A DNA stretch of 64,000 nt. Origin: Nocardia sp. alder85J (lineage in GTDB: Bacteria; Actinomycetota; Actinomycetes; Mycobacteriales; Mycobacteriaceae). Made by a program: the position numbers and the translations under genes. Positions 53,195-62,169 of this stretch are shown here, in pieces; position 1 is the stretch's first letter, and every line of letters begins with the position of its first letter. The notes under the pieces were generated by a model. The model saw nothing but the letters and a program-made list of their open reading frames with translations. It did not search any database and was not told the origin of the DNA. The stretch covers positions 868,001 through 932,000 of the forward strand of contig NZ_JAIUCZ020000001.1 of NCBI RefSeq assembly GCF_020176955.2, written 5' to 3'.

Positions 53195-55426
53195 TCAGGA
53201 CTGCGCCAGTTTGATGTTGCGCAGCGTGACCAGCGCTGTCGCACAGAGGGTTTCGTTGTCGTCGTCGACGGAGTACACCTCGGCCGCCGCGATGGTGAGC
53301 AGTGCGCCCGGCTTGATCACCCGGCCGCGGGCGACCACCCGGCTGCCCTTGGCCGGCGCCACGATCTTCACCGTGTAGTCGATGGTCATGTTGGCCCAGC
53401 CGGGCGGGAGCAGGGTGCCGGCTGCGGAACCCGCCGCGAAATCGGCCAGCGAGCCGAGGACGCCACCCTGGAAGAATCCGTCGTGCTGGGTGAGTTCCGC
53501 GCGGTGCGGCTGGACGATGTCCGCCTCACCCGGCGCGATCCGGGCGAAGTCGAAGCCCAGGTGCTTCGCGGCGGGCATGCTCAGCACCACCGCGGGGACC
53601 AGCTCCGCGTAGTCGGGATTCTGGACGGGCCAGGTCTGCGTTGCCACGGTTCCTCCGTTGTCGTCGGTCGGTTCGGGCGCGGCCGCCGGCCGCGGGGACC
53701 AGAGCGCGAAGCCCCCGTCGAGATACTGCTGCCGTGCCGCGGTTCGCATGATCTTGCCGCTGCTGGTTTTCCGCAACTGCTCGGCGCGGGCCAGCACGAG
53801 ATCCCCGATGGCCAGCTCGTGTTCGGCCAGTACGGCCGCCCGGACGCAGCCCGCCACCTCGGCGGGATCGGCGTCGAGGTGGGGATCGCGGCGCATCTCC
53901 TGCACCACCACGAGTTTCGCGACCGCGTCCGGATCGGCGGCGTCGGCGGGCACCGCGAACGCCGCGCAGCGGCCGGCCCGCAGCGCGGGATGCGCGCCCT
54001 GCACGGTGTTCTCGATGTCCTGCGGATAGATGTTGCGGCCGCGGATGATGATCAGATCCTTCAGCCGGCCGACCACGTACAGTTCGCCGTCGGCGAGCAC
54101 ACCGAGATCGCCGGTGCGCAGATAGGTGCGCTCGGGCCGGTCGGCGCAGCGGGCGCCGAAGGTCTGCTCGGTCTGGGTGGGGCGTTCCCAATAGCCCTGT
54201 GCGACATGGTCTCCCGATACCCAGATCTCGCCGGCCCGATCCGGCGGGCAGGGCGCGCCGGTGTCGGGATCCACGATGCGCAGATGCTGGCCCGGCAGTA
54301 CCCGGCCGGAGCCGACCAGGGTGCGGGTCCGGCCGCCGCCGGCCGGGGCCCAGCGGCGTTGCGCGAGCGCCTCGGCGTCGACGTCGGCCGTGCGCGGCCC
54401 ACGGCCCTTCGCGCTGCCGGTGACCAGCAGCGTCGCCTCGGCCTGCCCGTAGCAGGGATACAGGGCTCGCGCGTCGAATCCGTGCGGGGCGAAGACCGCG
54501 GCGAACCGGTACAGCGTCTCGGCGCGGATCGGTTCCGCACCGTCGAAGGCGACCCGCCAGCTGCTGAGGTCGAGGTCGGTCGGCACCTTGCCGCCGACGG
54601 CCCGCGCGACGCAGGCGTCGAAGGCGAAATTCGGCCCGCCGCTGGTGTGCGCGCGATACCGGGAGATGGTCGACAGCCACAGCAGCGGGCGGCGGATGAA
54701 CGCCGCCGGTGACATGAGGATCGCCCGCGCGCCGACGTGGATCGGTTGCAGCACATTGCCGATCAGGCCCTGGTCGTGGAAGAACGGCGCCCAGCCGACC
54801 ACCGTCGAGTTGTGGTCGTGGCCGAAGGCCAGCCGGATCATCTCCTGGTTGGCGGCCACGTTGCGGTGGGTCACCCGCACGCCCTTGGGCGCCGCGGTCG
54901 AACCGGAGGTGTACTGGAGGAAGGCGACGGCATCCGGATCGATCGGCGCCGAGACGGCATCCGGGCGCACCTCCGCGCCGATCTCGTCCACGTCGAGCCA
55001 CTGCGCGGTGGGGCACAACGGCTCCAGCGCCTGCCGCAGCACACCGGACATCGAGCGCACGGTGAGCACCGCCGCGGCCCGGCAATCCGTCACGATGGAC
55101 CGGGTGGCGTCCTGAACCTGGTTGCGGCGCGGGGGATTCACGGGCACCGCGAGCACGTGCGCATAGAGACAGCCGAAGTACGCGACGATGAAATCGACGC
55201 TCTGCGGGAACACCAGCAGCGCGCGATCCCCTGGCGCACAACACGATCGCAGCCGCTCGGCCACCGCCATCGACCGCGCGTACAGTTCGCGGTAACAGAC
55301 GCTGCCGGTTTCGGCGCCCTCGTCGTCGAGGAACGTGTAGGCGGTCCGGTCCGGTTGTTCGACGGCGCGGCGCCGCAGCACATCCGTCAGCAGGGTCAGT
55401 TGCCCGGGTTCGGCGGTGGTCGTCAT
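53195..55426 (-). CDS. fatty-acyl-AMP ligase fused to a C-terminal hotdog thioesterase domain
   Basis: A 743-residue protein. Residues 1-585 are an ANL ligase of the FAAL type: ATP loop FLQYTSGSTAAPKGV (about 169-183), GWAPFFHDQGLIGNVLQP, YPCYGQAEATLLVTGS, RTGDLGVLADGELYVVGRLK and the C-terminal KTSSGKIMRT with Lys558. Residues about 600-743 form a PaaI-like hotdog with HDGFFQGGVLGSLADFAAGS. FAALs make acyl-AMP and load it on an ACP; the fused hotdog could proofread or release. FAALs are normally about 580-620 residues. ATG 55426 overlaps the upstream P450 stop (ATGA). Confidence 0.9.
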   Translation of the reverse strand: MTTTAEPGQLTLLTDVLRRRAVEQPDRTAYTFLDDEGAETGSVCYRELYARSMAVAERLRSCCAPGDRALLVFPQSVDFIVAYFGCLYAHVLAVPVNPPRRNQVQDATRSIVTDCRAAAVLTVRSMSGVLRQALEPLCPTAQWLDVDEIGAEVRPDAVSAPIDPDAVAFLQYTSGSTAAPKGVRVTHRNVAANQEMIRLAFGHDHNSTVVGWAPFFHDQGLIGNVLQPIHVGARAILMSPAAFIRRPLLWLSTISRYRAHTSGGPNFAFDACVARAVGGKVPTDLDLSSWRVAFDGAEPIRAETLYRFAAVFAPHGFDARALYPCYGQAEATLLVTGSAKGRGPRTADVDAEALAQRRWAPAGGGRTRTLVGSGRVLPGQHLRIVDPDTGAPCPPDRAGEIWVSGDHVAQGYWERPTQTEQTFGARCADRPERTYLRTGDLGVLADGELYVVGRLKDLIIIRGRNIYPQDIENTVQGAHPALRAGRCAAFAVPADAADPDAVAKLVVVQEMRRDPHLDADPAEVAGCVRAAVLAEHELAIGDLVLARAEQLRKTSSGKIMRTAARQQYLDGGFALWSPRPAAAPEPTDDNGGTVATQTWPVQNPDYAELVPAVVLSMPAAKHLGFDFARIAPGEADIVQPHRAELTQHDGFFQGGVLGSLADFAAGSAAGTLLPPGWANMTIDYTVKIVAPAKGSRVVARGRVIKPGALLTIAAAEVYSVDDDNETLCATALVTLRNIKLAQS

Positions 55427-56673
55427 CGTGCCCTCCGTATCGAGGCAGGCAGGGTCCGCACCCCCCGGAGGATGAAACTGTGGTCCTGCCAGTCGAATTC
55501 GTCGCCGAGGGGGGTGAGTTCGGTGGAGTCGCGGTACAGTCGCTCGAGCGCGATCTCGGTTTGCAGTTCGGCGAGTATCCCGCCGAGGCAGCCGTGGATG
55601 CCGTGGCCGAAGGCCAGATGGGCGCCGCCGTCGCGGGTGAGATCGAATTCGTCCGGCCGGTCGAAGATCTCGGGATCGCGATTGGCCGCGCCCAGGCACA
55701 CCAGCACCTGATCACCGGCGGCGACGCGTTCGCCGCCGATCTCCACCTCGCGGGTGGCCAGGCGCTTGGTCAGTTGCAGCGGGCAGTCGTAGCGCAGGGT
55801 CTCGATCACCGCGGCCCGCAACAGTTCCGGGCGCGCTCGCAGCAGTGCCTGCTGCTCCGGGTGCCGTACCAGCGCGAGGACGGCGTTGCCGATCAGTGAT
55901 TTGGTGGTCTCGGTGCCCGCCACGAAACACATGATGCACAGGAAGATCACTTCCTCCTCGCTGAGCGAATCGCCGCCGGCGGTCCGGGCCGCGAGCAGTC
56001 CGCTGATCAGATCGTCGCCGGGCCGGACGCGGCGATCGGCGAGGACCGGCCGCAGCGCGTCACCGAACTCCTCGACGACCTCGCGGACGCGGGCCAGGTC
56101 GGCGGCCTTCATCAGACCGGGCTCGAGCAGGAAGCGGATGTCGTGGGTCCAGGGCCCGACCAGCCCGTGCAGGTGCGCGGGCAGGTCCAGCCAGGCGCAC
56201 AGCACCGCGATCGGCAGCGGCCCGGCGAAATCCTCGATTACATCGAAACTGCCTGCCGCCCAAGCTGGTTGGATCAGCTTCGTGGCGATCTCGACCGCCG
56301 TGGACCGCAGCCGGGCGACCGCGGGCGCGGTGAACGCGCGGTTCACCAGCCCGCGCAGCCGCGCGTGTGCCGGATTGTCGGTGAACACCAGGGAGGTGCG
56401 GCCCAGCCGCACGATCCGGTCGACGTCACCCTGGCCGAGCCGGGCGGCCTGGTCGGCGACCTGGCTCGGGATCAGGCCGGCGCTGAACGACCGGTCGTGC
56501 AGGACGTCCCGGACGTCGGCGTGCCGGGTGACCACCCACATGCCCAGCGTGCGGTGCACGGGCCGGGTGGTTCGCAACTGCGCGTACTGCGGGTAGGGGT
56601 CGCGGCGGAAGGCCGCGCCGAACGGGTTGAACCGGACCGGCGCCCCCGCGCCCGGAGCTGCCGGACCGGTCAT
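55423..56673 (-). CDS. cytochrome P450
   Basis: A 416-residue P450: I-helix FVAGTETTKS, ExxR in ETLRYDCPLQL and heme loop FGHGIHGCLGGILAE with Cys362. Loop position +4 carries Gly-Ile rather than the common Ala-Xaa. It is translationally coupled at both ends: ATGA overlap with the methyltransferase upstream and with the FAAL downstream. Likely an oxidase acting on an ACP-bound or free acyl chain in this operon. Confidence 0.93.
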   Translation of the reverse strand: MTGPAAPGAGAPVRFNPFGAAFRRDPYPQYAQLRTTRPVHRTLGMWVVTRHADVRDVLHDRSFSAGLIPSQVADQAARLGQGDVDRIVRLGRTSLVFTDNPAHARLRGLVNRAFTAPAVARLRSTAVEIATKLIQPAWAAGSFDVIEDFAGPLPIAVLCAWLDLPAHLHGLVGPWTHDIRFLLEPGLMKAADLARVREVVEEFGDALRPVLADRRVRPGDDLISGLLAARTAGGDSLSEEEVIFLCIMCFVAGTETTKSLIGNAVLALVRHPEQQALLRARPELLRAAVIETLRYDCPLQLTKRLATREVEIGGERVAAGDQVLVCLGAANRDPEIFDRPDEFDLTRDGGAHLAFGHGIHGCLGGILAELQTEIALERLYRDSTELTPLGDEFDWQDHSFILRGVRTLPASIRRAR

Positions 56674-57566
56674 CCGCGGGTGTCCTCGCCGCCGAAGAAC
56701 CGGTTCGGGTACGGCCGCAACACGATTCGCAGCAGGCCGAGCTTGCCCATCCGGAAGCCGAGCGCGGACAGCTTCAGGTAGCGCTCGTAGCGGGCCACCA
56801 CCTCGTCGCCGACGACGGCGACGGCCTCCGCGCGCCGGGCCCGCAGCCGCCGCGCCCACTGCTCGCAGGTCCAGGCGTAGTCCAGCCGGTCGTTGCGCAG
56901 GGTGACGATCTCGAAGATCCCCTCCGCCGCCGCGACGATCTCGGCCGGGGTGGGCAGGTCGGCGTCCGGGAAGATCTCCTGCTGCATGAACGAACTCGCC
57001 TGCTCGCGTGACATGTTCGCGTAGGCGATGGTCTGCAACGACAGTGCGCCGCGATCGGTGAGCCAGTCCCGGCACCGGGTCAGGAAATCCCGGTACACCG
57101 CGATCTTCTCGTCCGGGCTGTCCGACGGCCGGGCGAAATGCTCGAAGGCGCCGAGGGAGACGATGCCGTCGAAGCGGGTGTCCGGCCGGTACTCCAGCCA
57201 GTTCGCGGTGTGCACCTCGACACCCGGAAAGCCCTGCGCGGTGACGTATTCGGCCTGCGCCGGGCTGAGCGTGAGGCCCACCGAGCGTGGAACGCTGTGC
57301 CGCTGCGACAGTTCCCGCAGGACCGAGCCCCAGCCACAGCCGATGTCGAGCACCGTCTCCGCTCGCGCCGCGCCGATCGCGTCGAGGTGGAACCGCAGCT
57401 TCCGCTGCTGCGCGAGTTCCAGTGTGTCGTCCGGATTTTCGCGCAGTGCGCAGGAGTAGGTCAGGGTCTCGTCCAGCCACAGCCGGTAGAATTCGTTCCC
57501 GACGTCGTAGTGGTGCCGGACGGCCGCGGCCGCGGTGCCCATCCGGTCGGTGGTCGGCACGGACAT
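56670..57566 (-). CDS. cyclopropane-fatty-acid-synthase-type SAM methyltransferase
   Basis: A 298-residue methyltransferase: RHHYDVGNEFYRLWLDETLTY (the CFA/mycolic-acid methyltransferase opening), SAM loop VLDIGCGWGSVLRELS, and SLGAFEHFARP near the active site. Family members add a methylene or methyl group to a cis double bond. This fits a desaturase two genes upstream. CFA synthases and mycolate enzymes act on phospholipids or ACP-bound chains; here the ACP is adjacent (1-base gap). Confidence 0.92.
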   Translation of the reverse strand: MSVPTTDRMGTAAAAVRHHYDVGNEFYRLWLDETLTYSCALRENPDDTLELAQQRKLRFHLDAIGAARAETVLDIGCGWGSVLRELSQRHSVPRSVGLTLSPAQAEYVTAQGFPGVEVHTANWLEYRPDTRFDGIVSLGAFEHFARPSDSPDEKIAVYRDFLTRCRDWLTDRGALSLQTIAYANMSREQASSFMQQEIFPDADLPTPAEIVAAAEGIFEIVTLRNDRLDYAWTCEQWARRLRARRAEAVAVVGDEVVARYERYLKLSALGFRMGKLGLLRIVLRPYPNRFFGGEDTRG

Positions 57567-57567
57567 G

Positions 57568-57837
57568 TCAGGCGACGCTCCGGCTCTGCTCGTGCAGATA
57601 GGTGGCCATCGAGTTCAGGTTCGGGTGCCGGTACAACTCCTCCGGCGACAGATCGATGCCGTAGCGCTCCTCGACCTCGATCAGCAGTGAGACGGCCAGC
57701 GCCGAATCCACGCCGATGCGGTCGAAATCGGCGGTGGGGTCGATCGACTGCGCCGGCACCTCGAGCAGGTCGGCCAGGTAGGTCTGGCACCATTCGACGA
57801 TTGCGTCCTTGCTGGTATCCACGATGTGTCCGTTCAT
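57568..57837 (-). CDS. acyl carrier protein
   Basis: An 89-residue ACP: three-helix domain (about 12-80), phosphopantetheine Ser45 in DFDRIGVDSALAVSLL, C-terminal ERYGIDLSPEELYRHPNL. ATG 57837 is fixed by the overlap with the desaturase stop (57834). It is the probable recipient of the acyl group activated by the FAAL and the scaffold for the desaturase, methyltransferase and P450s. Confidence 0.93.
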   Translation of the reverse strand: MNGHIVDTSKDAIVEWCQTYLADLLEVPAQSIDPTADFDRIGVDSALAVSLLIEVEERYGIDLSPEELYRHPNLNSMATYLHEQSRSVA

Positions 57838-58790
57838 GCTGCGCTGGGCGAGACGGCGGGCGTCCCGGAGGTTCGCTTCGATTCCCGGCGGGCCGGGGTG
57901 GGGACTTTCAGGTCGCGGGCGAGGCCGGTGACAGCGAGCGCCTTGATCAGCCAGTAGCCGGGATCGAGCCGGTACCAGTCCAATCCGAACGACGGTGATT
58001 CGGGAAAGGCGTGGTGATTGTTGTGCCACGACTCGCCGAGTGACACCAGTGCGAAGATCGCGCCGTTGCGGCTGTTCTCGCGGGAGTCGTAGGGCCGGGT
58101 GCCGAACATGTGCAGGAACGAGTTGATCGCCCAGACGATGTGCTCGAGCAGGAACATCCGCGCGAATCCGCCCCACAGCAGCCCGCTGACCGCGCCGGTC
58201 CAGCTCAGCGTCACCAGGCCGCCGATCAGCGCCGGGAGCAGCAGCCCCAGCGCCACCCACCAGTAGTAGAGCCGGGCGACCCGCACCAGGCCGCGGTCAC
58301 GGATCAGATCGGGCGCGTAGTGCACGACGTTGGGGTAGTCGTGGCGGTGCATCCACAGGAAGTGCGAATGGGCCAGTCCGCGGATACGGCCGCGCCACCC
58401 GGTCCCGGACAGATTGGGAGAGTGCGGATCTCCGTCCTGATCGCTGCATTCGTGATGGCGCCGGTGCAGGGCCACCCAGGACACCACCGCGCCCTGTCCG
58501 GCCATCGACCCGAATACGGCCAGCACCGCGGCGACCGCCGGGGTCGTCTTGAATGTGCGATGGGTGAACAGCCGGTGATATCCGACGGTGATGCCCAGGC
58601 CTGTGAGCAGCCACATCCCGAAGATCAGGCCCAGTTCGGTGAATCCGAACGGGCGCACGGTCAGGAACGCGAAAGCGCCCGCGGTGCCGATGATCGGCAG
58701 GATGTCGAACAGCAGGAAATGCCGGCGCTGCAAGCGGTGGATATAGGGATTGCTGATCGTTTTCTTGCGGGGAGCGGCATCTTCGATCAT
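57834..58790 (-). CDS. membrane fatty acid desaturase (acyl-CoA/ACP delta-9 type)
   Basis: A 318-residue integral membrane di-iron enzyme. His boxes are HRLFTH (72-77), HRRHH (109-113) and HNNHH near the C-terminus, spaced by two pairs of membrane helices as in stearoyl-CoA-type desaturases. ATG 58790 is preferred over GTG 58808 because a GAGGT box would lie inside the longer form. Together with the adjacent ACP and FAAL it resembles the FAAL-desaturase-ACP modules that make alkenyl or alkynyl chains (JamABC-like), but a simple desaturase role is also possible. First gene of the operon. Confidence 0.92.
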   Translation of the reverse strand: MIEDAAPRKKTISNPYIHRLQRRHFLLFDILPIIGTAGAFAFLTVRPFGFTELGLIFGMWLLTGLGITVGYHRLFTHRTFKTTPAVAAVLAVFGSMAGQGAVVSWVALHRRHHECSDQDGDPHSPNLSGTGWRGRIRGLAHSHFLWMHRHDYPNVVHYAPDLIRDRGLVRVARLYYWWVALGLLLPALIGGLVTLSWTGAVSGLLWGGFARMFLLEHIVWAINSFLHMFGTRPYDSRENSRNGAIFALVSLGESWHNNHHAFPESPSFGLDWYRLDPGYWLIKALAVTGLARDLKVPTPARRESKRTSGTPAVSPSAA

Positions 58791-58910
58791 ATGACTCGAA
58801 TACCTCACGAGAACCGAGCTGGGAACAAAAGATTAGAAATTCCGGGGCCGCTGCGAGAGCGGCGGCTTCGATCGTACGTCGGAAAGAACGGATTATCGCC
58901 TATCGCGCGA

Positions 58911-59198
58911 ATGGAATGCGCTATCGCAGAATTCGGGTGGGTGCCGGACGTGCGCGAGCCCCTGGCGTTCCACGAGGCGCTGGTCACCTCGTGGGCGGGC
59001 CGGCGGGACGCGGAGCACCGGCGGATGGAATCGCTGTCGCGCGAGGAACCGCGCACGCGCCTGCGGCGGATGATCGACGGGCCGGCCGGCCCCGCCCTGT
59101 GGACCCTGGAACGGGCCATGGCCACGGGGTTCGGCTCGCCTTCGGGCTGGTGGATCGAGAGCGGGCACGTCGACAGGAGTTCCTATTTGCGCGTGTAG
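58911..59198 (+). pseudogene. possible TetR C-terminal remnant or small hypothetical protein
   Basis: A 95-codon frame (MECAIAEFGWVPDVREPLAF start) whose middle (ALVTSWAGRRDAEHRRMESL) and end (PALWTLERAMATGFGSPSGW) resemble the helical ligand domain of TetR-like regulators, without any DNA-binding part. It overlaps the stop of the convergent DHFR-like gene by 16 bases. It could be a remnant of a regulator of the divergent desaturase operon, or chance. Weakly supported. Confidence 0.3.
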
Positions 59199-59767
59199 TG
59201 GGCGATGATCACGCCCTTGGTGGTGGTGACGCTGCTGGTGAGGTCGAACTCGGTCAATGGGGCGGGGCCCTGGAACAGCCGCGTGCCGGCGCCCAGCGTG
59301 AGCGGGTGGATCAGCAGCGTGTAGGTGTCGACGAGGCCGGCGGCGTGCAGGTCGCGGACCAGTGCGGCGCTGCCGATGATCGTCAGGTCCCTGCCCGGCT
59401 CGGCCTTGAGTTTCGCCACCGTCTCGGCGGCGTCGCCCGACAGCAGGATCGAGTTCTGCCAGGCGTCCGCGTTCTCCAGGGTCCTGGAGGCGACGTACTT
59501 GGTGGCCGCGTTCATGTGCGTGGTGAACGGGTTGCCGTCGGTGCGGGTGCTCCAGGCGGTGATGAAGTCGTTCCAGGTCCGGTGTCCGAACAGCATGTCG
59601 GTGGGGCCGGCCATGCCCTTGCCCATCTCGTGGCCCATGACCTGGTCGTTGTACTTGCCGCCCCAGCCGCCGTGGGTGAAGCCACCGCGGGTGTCCTCGT
59701 CGGGGCGGCCGAGGCCCTGGACGACTCCGTCGAGGGTGACGGACAACGTGGCGTTGACCTTGCGCAT
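59183..59767 (-). CDS. dihydrofolate-reductase-like (RibD C-terminal) family protein
   Basis: A 194-residue protein: RKVNATLSVTLDGVVQGLGR, then GPTDMLFGHRTWNDFITAW, the central NSILLSGDAAETVAKLK and GRDLTIIGSAALVRDLHAAG, HPLTLGAGTRLF at the end. This is the common actinobacterial 'dihydrofolate reductase family' fold (NADPH-binding, substrate unknown), not FolA. ATG 59767 is the family-typical start. No operon partner is obvious; 179 bases separate it from the next minus-strand gene. Confidence 0.88.
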   Translation of the reverse strand: MRKVNATLSVTLDGVVQGLGRPDEDTRGGFTHGGWGGKYNDQVMGHEMGKGMAGPTDMLFGHRTWNDFITAWSTRTDGNPFTTHMNAATKYVASRTLENADAWQNSILLSGDAAETVAKLKAEPGRDLTIIGSAALVRDLHAAGLVDTYTLLIHPLTLGAGTRLFQGPAPLTEFDLTSSVTTTKGVIIAHYTRK

Positions 59768-59946
59768 GATCAAGCTCCCTTGCTCCTGGGACCGCTCGTG
59801 CGCGGCCCGTCCACCCCCTACACGAAGAGCCACCGGTGAAATCGACACCTGCGCCGAATTTTCTCCCAGCAGTGTCACAGCGCCGATGCCGGGACTCCTC
59901 GACGCTTCGGGGCCACGCCGCATCGTGGATTCATCGCATCCGATGC

Positions 59947-60735
59947 TCAGTCGACGGGCAGCGGCCGGCGCGCACGCACGGCGAAGACCGCCGGGCCGGT
60001 GAGGATGCTGGTTCCGGCGCGGCTGAGTGCCCACCACCGGTCCACGTCGTCGCGTGACAGCAGACCGCGTGCCACGATCCGGTCGTGGAACTGTTCCACC
60101 AGCAATTGCCAAGCGAGCCAGGCGTTGTCGTGTTCCGATTGCAGGCCGCGGTACTGAGCCGACACCTCGGTGAGGCCGAGGCCGAGCACATCGCCGAGCA
60201 GGCGGCGGCCGTAGCGGGCGTCGAAACCGCCGTCGCCCATGATCTCGGTCAGCGCGGCGATCATCGCGGTGTACAGCGGTTCCTCCGGTTCGATCCGGTC
60301 CGCGTACGTCCAGTCCACCTCCTCCACCAGCAGCCATCCGCCCGGCGCGACGGCGGCCGCGAGCCGCCGCAGCGCCTCGCGGTGCGGGTGCAGGTGCGCC
60401 ACCAGCAGCCGGGCGTGGACGAGGTCGAATTGCGCGGGCGGCAGGTCGTCGGTCATCACGTCGGCGCAGCGGACCTCGACCTGTGGGGGCAGGTCGTCCA
60501 GGAAGCGGATGTCGCGGTCGACCGCGAGCACGCGTCCCGCGGTGCCGACGATCGCGGCGAGGGCCGCCGCGATCGAGCCGGTGCCGGCCCCTGCCTCGAG
60601 GCAGCGATCCCCGGCGCCGAGGCCCGTGTCCTCGACGAGGCGCAGCGTGCCGGCGTCCCACAGCTGCGCCAGCGCCGACAGGCGGGCCCGCTCGCTGGGG
60701 AAGTTCTGGTTCAGGACATAGCCGGTCGAGTCCAT
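59947..60735 (-). CDS. SAM-dependent class I methyltransferase
   Basis: A 262-residue protein with SAM motif I CLEAGAGTGSIAAALA, the acidic end of strand 2 (VLAVDRD) and FDLVHARLLVAHLHPH as motif post-I/II. The type is the methyltransf-25/UbiE-like group often found beside secondary metabolism genes. Substrate unknown. It is divergent from the P450 at 60890 (154 bases between starts). Confidence 0.87.
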   Translation of the reverse strand: MDSTGYVLNQNFPSERARLSALAQLWDAGTLRLVEDTGLGAGDRCLEAGAGTGSIAAALAAIVGTAGRVLAVDRDIRFLDDLPPQVEVRCADVMTDDLPPAQFDLVHARLLVAHLHPHREALRRLAAAVAPGGWLLVEEVDWTYADRIEPEEPLYTAMIAALTEIMGDGGFDARYGRRLLGDVLGLGLTEVSAQYRGLQSEHDNAWLAWQLLVEQFHDRIVARGLLSRDDVDRWWALSRAGTSILTGPAVFAVRARRPLPVD

Positions 60736-60889
60736 GGATTCAGATGTCTATCAGGAGTTTTCCCGCGCGGGCAAGAGCCGGGGGCCGGTTCCAATGGCGG
60801 GATTGGCAGTGTCGATTCCGGTGGGCGGTCGGCGGTGTTCCTCGATAGGAATGGGGCGTGTGAGCCGGGTCGACGAGAGGACCGCGAGC

Positions 60890-62101
60890 ATGTCGGCTGA
60901 AACGGAGGTCGTATTCGACGGCTTCCACCCCGCGTTCCGTGCCAACCCCTATCCGCGCTACGCGATCGTCCGCGAGGTCACGCCGCTGTACGCGTTGCGG
61001 CCCGATGTCCACCTGGCCACCCGGTACGCGGAGGTCTCGGCGGTGCTGACGGATCCGGACTGGGGACACGGCTACGACGACGGCATCAATCCGCTGCGGC
61101 CGGGGGTGGCTCCCGAGGAGGTGCCGGGCGGCATCGTGCGGATGGACCCGCCGCAGCACACCCGGGTGCGCGCGATCGTGAGTAGGGCTTTCACGCCCCG
61201 CCGGGTCGAGGAGATCACGGCGCGGGTGGAGCAGCGCGTCGACGAGTTGCTGGACGCGGCGATCCCGGCGGGCGAGGTGGACCTGGTCGAGACCTACGCG
61301 CGGCCCGCGCCGTTCGCGATCATCGCGGAGATGCTCGGCGTGCCGGTCGAGGACTACCGCGAGGTGATGGCGTGGTCGCTGGCGCTCGTGCACGGCACCG
61401 ATCCGGACATCCTCCAGACGCCGGCCCAGCTGGCGCGCCGGGATGCGGCGCGGGTCGAGTTCGACGCCTACTTCGTCGAGCTGATCGCCATGCGGCACAA
61501 GGAACCTCGCGACGACATGTTCACCGATATGGCCGCGGCGCGCGATGCCGGAACCGCGACCGACAGCGAATTGGCCGGGCTCTGTACGGCATTGATGGTC
61601 GGCGGGTACGAGACGGCCGCCGATGTGATCGGCACCGGTATCGTTGCCCTGCTGCGCAATCCCGATCAGCTCGCGCTGTGGCGGGAACGGCCCGAGCTGG
61701 CCCGCTCGGGTGTCGAGGAACTGTTGCGCTACGAGCCGCCGGTCCAGTTCACCCATCGGGTCGCGCTGACCGAGCGGCAGTTGGCCGGGCGGACCTTCCC
61801 GCGCGGCTCCGGGGTCGTGGTCGCCATGGCCGGCGCCAACCGGGATCCGGCCGTGTACACCGATCCCGATCGGCTCGACATCACCCGCTTCGAGAGCGGT
61901 ACGCCGCCGCCGCGCCCGCTGTCCTTCGGTGGCGGCGTGCACTTCTGCCTCGGTTCCACTCTGGGCAAGCTCGAGGTGCGGCTCGCGGTGGACACGCTGC
62001 TGCGCCGCGCGCCGGAGCTGGCGCTGGCCGGTGCACCGGTGTGGCGCGACACCGCCGCATTCCACGGGCTGGACGCACTGCCGGTCCGGCTGCGGGCCTG
62101 A
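60890..62101 (+). CDS. cytochrome P450
   Basis: A 403-residue P450: I-helix GGYETAAD, ExxR in EELLRYEPPVQ, heme loop FGGGVHFCLGSTLGK with Cys353. ATG 60890 is preferred (GAGAGGA 8 bases upstream); in-frame upstream starts would add unconserved residues. It precedes the hotdog-P450 fusion gene by 68 bases on the same strand, so the two are probably an operon. Confidence 0.93.
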   Translation: MSAETEVVFDGFHPAFRANPYPRYAIVREVTPLYALRPDVHLATRYAEVSAVLTDPDWGHGYDDGINPLRPGVAPEEVPGGIVRMDPPQHTRVRAIVSRAFTPRRVEEITARVEQRVDELLDAAIPAGEVDLVETYARPAPFAIIAEMLGVPVEDYREVMAWSLALVHGTDPDILQTPAQLARRDAARVEFDAYFVELIAMRHKEPRDDMFTDMAAARDAGTATDSELAGLCTALMVGGYETAADVIGTGIVALLRNPDQLALWRERPELARSGVEELLRYEPPVQFTHRVALTERQLAGRTFPRGSGVVVAMAGANRDPAVYTDPDRLDITRFESGTPPPRPLSFGGGVHFCLGSTLGKLEVRLAVDTLLRRAPELALAGAPVWRDTAAFHGLDALPVRLRA

Positions 62102-62169
62102 GAAGTCCGGCGCGGCAACCGGATCCGTCGAACAGTCGATCAGAGCGGCACGAAGGGAACGAGGACACG

